DNA from: Gemmatimonadota bacterium
GTDB lineage: Bacteria > Gemmatimonadota > Gemmatimonadetes > Gemmatimonadales > Gemmatimonadaceae
Length of the DNA stretch: 7,148 nt
NCBI GenBank assembly: GCA_003131365.1
Contig: PKVB01000200.1
Coordinates: forward strand, 9,885 to 17,032
Direction: 5' to 3'
Shown: positions 5,225 to 7,148 of the stretch, piece by piece
Layout: every line of letters starts with the position of its first letter
How positions within the stretch are numbered: the stretch's first letter is position 1
Notes under the pieces: generated by a model
The model's input: only the letters and a program-made list of their open reading frames with translations
Told to the model about the DNA's origin: nothing
The model's database searches: none
Made by a program: the position numbers and the translations under genes

Positions 5225-7148
5225 ATGATCAATCCAGACCGCCTCACCGTCAAAGCGACCGAAGCCCTCAACGAAGCTGTGGACCTCGCTCGCCGGGCGG
5301 GGAACCCCCTCGTCTACGACCTGCACCTTCTGCTTGCGCTCCTCTCCCAGGACGAGGGAATCGTCGTCCCGATCCTGCAGAAGCTCGGCGTCGGGGTCAC
5401 GCAGCTGCGCGAAGCGGTAGGGCGGGAGATGGCGCGCTACCCGAAACAGTCGAATGCGCAGCCGACGCTCTCGCGAGAGATCAACCAGGTATTTGACAAG
5501 GCGGAAGCGGACGCGAAGAAGCTGGGGGATGAGTTCGTTTCGACCGAGCATTTCCTCCTCGCGCTGTCCGACGTGAAGGGCGCGGAGAGCAGGAATCTTC
5601 TCAACGGCGTCGGCGCGACACACGACGCGCTGCTGGAGGCGCTCCAAACGGTCCGCGGCTCGCACCGCGTCACCGACCAGACTCCGGAGAACCAATACCA
5701 GGCGCTACAGCGCTACACCCGAGACCTGACCGATGCGGCACGCAAGGGGAAGCTCGATCCGGTAATCGGACGCGACGAAGAAATCCGCCGCGTCATTCAG
5801 GTGCTCTCGCGCCGGACCAAGAACAATCCTGTTCTCATCGGCGAGCCCGGTGTGGGCAAGACGGCGATCGCCGAAGGCCTCGCGCAGCGAATCGTCAACG
5901 GCGATGTCCCCGAAGGCCTGAAGAACAAGAGATTTCTCTCCCTCGATCTCGCCGCGCTCGTCGCCGGCGCAAAATTTCGCGGCGAGTTCGAAGAGCGGCT
6001 CAAAGCCGTGCTGAAAGAAGTCACCGAGGGGGAAGGGCAATTCATCATGTTCATCGATGAAATGCACAATCTTGTCGGCGCAGGGAAAGCCGAGGGGTCG
6101 ATGGACGCCGGTAACATGCTCAAGCCCATGCTCGCGCGCGGCGAGCTTCGCGTGGTGGGAGCTACCACTCTCGATGAATATCGGAAGCACATCGAAAAGG
6201 ACGCGGCCCTCGAGCGCCGCTTTCAGCCAGTTTACGTCGGCGAGCCGTCGGTCGAAAGCACGATCGCGATTCTGCGCGGGCTGAAGGAGAGGTACGAGTC
6301 GCATCACGCCGTTCGCATTACCGACGCCGCTATCGTCGCCGCCGCGACGCTCTCCAATCGTTACATCGGCGATCGGTTCCTTCCTGACAAGGCTATCGAC
6401 CTCATCGACGAAGCCGCATCGCGCATGCGCATCGAGATCGACTCGATGCCCCAGGAGATCGACGAGGTCGAACGGCGCATCACGCAACTGGAGATCGAGC
6501 GGCAGGCGCTGCAGAAGGAGAAGGACAAGGATTCGCGCGACCGGCTCAAGGCGCTTGAACGGGAGCTGGCCGAGCTGCGTGAGAAATCCGCCGGGATGAA
6601 GGCGCAGTGGCAGCAGGAGAAAGACACCCTCGGCGCCGTCGGCAAATTCGGCCAACAACTCGAGCAGGCTCGTATCGAAGCCGAGCGGGCAACGAGGGCC
6701 GGCGATCTGCAAAAGGCGGCCGAGATCACATACGGACAGATCCCTCAACTCGAACGCCAGATGAAGGAAGCCGAGCAGAAGCTCGCCAGCAAGCAGGCTG
6801 GCGGCGCGCGCTTCCTCAAGGAGGAAGTCACGGCCGAGGATATCGCGGAGATCGTCTCCCGCTGGACGGGAATTCCGGTGACCAGGATGATGGAGGGCGA
6901 GCGAGAGCGGCTGACGAAGCTGGAGAAGGAGCTCGCAAAGCGGGTAATCGGCCAGGACGAGGCGGTCGGCGCAGTCGCCAACGCCGTCCGTCGCTCGCGC
7001 GCGGGACTGCAGGATCGGGTAAAGAATCACGAACACATCTTCGTCCTCGGACCAACCGGCGTCGGGAAGACGGAGACCGCTCGCGCGCTGGCGGAGTTTC
7101 TGTTTGACAACGAGCAGGCGATGGTCCGCATCGATATGTCGGAGTACA
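5225..7148 (+). CDS. clpB: ATP-dependent disaggregase ClpB (3' end beyond the window)
   Basis: ClpB is the cytoplasmic hexameric Hsp100 that threads aggregated proteins through its pore, working with DnaK/DnaJ/GrpE. The visible 641 codons have no stop and end just after the second P-loop. The Clp N-domain spans about 1-145. NBD1 carries Walker A GEPGVGKT (206-213), pore loop GAKFRGEFE (Phe251 where E. coli has Tyr251), Walker B FIDE (276-279), sensor GATTLDEYR (312-320) and arginine fingers R331/R332. A long coiled-coil middle domain (about 400-530) separates ClpB from ClpA and ClpC and allows DnaK docking. NBD2 begins near 550, with Walker A GPTGVGKT at 609-616. About 220 residues should be missing, assuming the usual ~860 aa. 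The start is ATG at 5225, with AGGG (5216-5219) as ribosome-binding site; it gives the standard MxPxRLT N-terminus. The stretch before Walker A2 (598-608) is unlike the family norm. Confidence 0.97.
   Translation, partial: MINPDRLTVKATEALNEAVDLARRAGNPLVYDLHLLLALLSQDEGIVVPILQKLGVGVTQLREAVGREMARYPKQSNAQPTLSREINQVFDKAEADAKKLGDEFVSTEHFLLALSDVKGAESRNLLNGVGATHDALLEALQTVRGSHRVTDQTPENQYQALQRYTRDLTDAARKGKLDPVIGRDEEIRRVIQVLSRRTKNNPVLIGEPGVGKTAIAEGLAQRIVNGDVPEGLKNKRFLSLDLAALVAGAKFRGEFEERLKAVLKEVTEGEGQFIMFIDEMHNLVGAGKAEGSMDAGNMLKPMLARGELRVVGATTLDEYRKHIEKDAALERRFQPVYVGEPSVESTIAILRGLKERYESHHAVRITDAAIVAAATLSNRYIGDRFLPDKAIDLIDEAASRMRIEIDSMPQEIDEVERRITQLEIERQALQKEKDKDSRDRLKALERELAELREKSAGMKAQWQQEKDTLGAVGKFGQQLEQARIEAERATRAGDLQKAAEITYGQIPQLERQMKEAEQKLASKQAGGARFLKEEVTAEDIAEIVSRWTGIPVTRMMEGERERLTKLEKELAKRVIGQDEAVGAVANAVRRSRAGLQDRVKNHEHIFVLGPTGVGKTETARALAEFLFDNEQAMVRIDMSEY

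Noticed and set aside
5089..5496. A 135-codon + strand open frame running from the terminator into clpB.
   Set aside because: It begins in the terminator hairpin, is out of frame with clpB over most of its length, and has no recognisable domain.
5705..7036. A 443-codon open frame on the minus strand inside clpB.
   Set aside because: Its codons align exactly with those of clpB on the other strand, so it stays open simply because clpB avoids TTA, CTA and TCA codons, as GC-rich genes do. Its product is leucine-rich without recognisable motifs, and clpB is certain on the + strand.
1..7148. A mobile element, defence system or other new multi-gene module.
   Set aside because: All five genes are recognisable core or common families apart from the small tail-domain protein. 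There is no transposase, integrase, tRNA attachment site, repeat array or marked change in base composition.

Overview
The window reads as ordinary chromosomal DNA from a GC-rich Gram-negative bacterium. A TonB-dependent outer-membrane receptor shows there is an outer membrane. A secreted protein with a Por/FlgD-type C-terminal sorting domain points to the FCB group (Bacteroidota, Gemmatimonadota, Calditrichota and relatives). High GC together with that tail makes Gemmatimonadota my best guess. This is inference from protein style, not a database match.

All five genes lie on the + strand. (1) Positions 1-1772 hold the last ~589 codons of a BtuB-like TonB-dependent receptor, cut at the left edge. 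(2) A 110-bp gap carries a perfect 8-bp inverted repeat and an extended -10-like motif placed 6 bp before the next start codon. (3) recO (1883-2644) and selB (2641-4533) overlap by 4 bp (GTGA) and look translationally coupled. (4) A textbook -35 (TTGACA) sits inside the 3' end of selB, and its 17-bp-spaced -10 begins at the selB stop codon; it should drive the next gene. (5) Positions 4614-5075 encode a 153-aa secreted protein that is little more than a signal peptide and one tail-type beta-sandwich domain. A strong intrinsic terminator follows it (5091-5134). (6) clpB begins at 5225 and runs off the right edge after 641 codons; no CIRCE or HAIR operator precedes it, but an imperfect inverted repeat does.

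The genes do not form one pathway. They cover nutrient uptake across the outer membrane (receptor), recombinational repair (RecO), selenocysteine decoding (SelB), a small secreted or surface protein, and protein disaggregation (ClpB). Transcription units inferred from the sequence are: the receptor (start outside the window); recO-selB; the small secreted protein with its own promoter and terminator; and clpB with its own control region.

I found no mobile element, CRISPR array, rRNA, tRNA or phage gene, and no convincing new multi-gene system. The points most worth a second look are the stand-alone tail-domain protein, the promoter embedded at the selB stop codon, the possibly leaderless recO-selB message, and an unusual sequence just before the second Walker A motif of ClpB.
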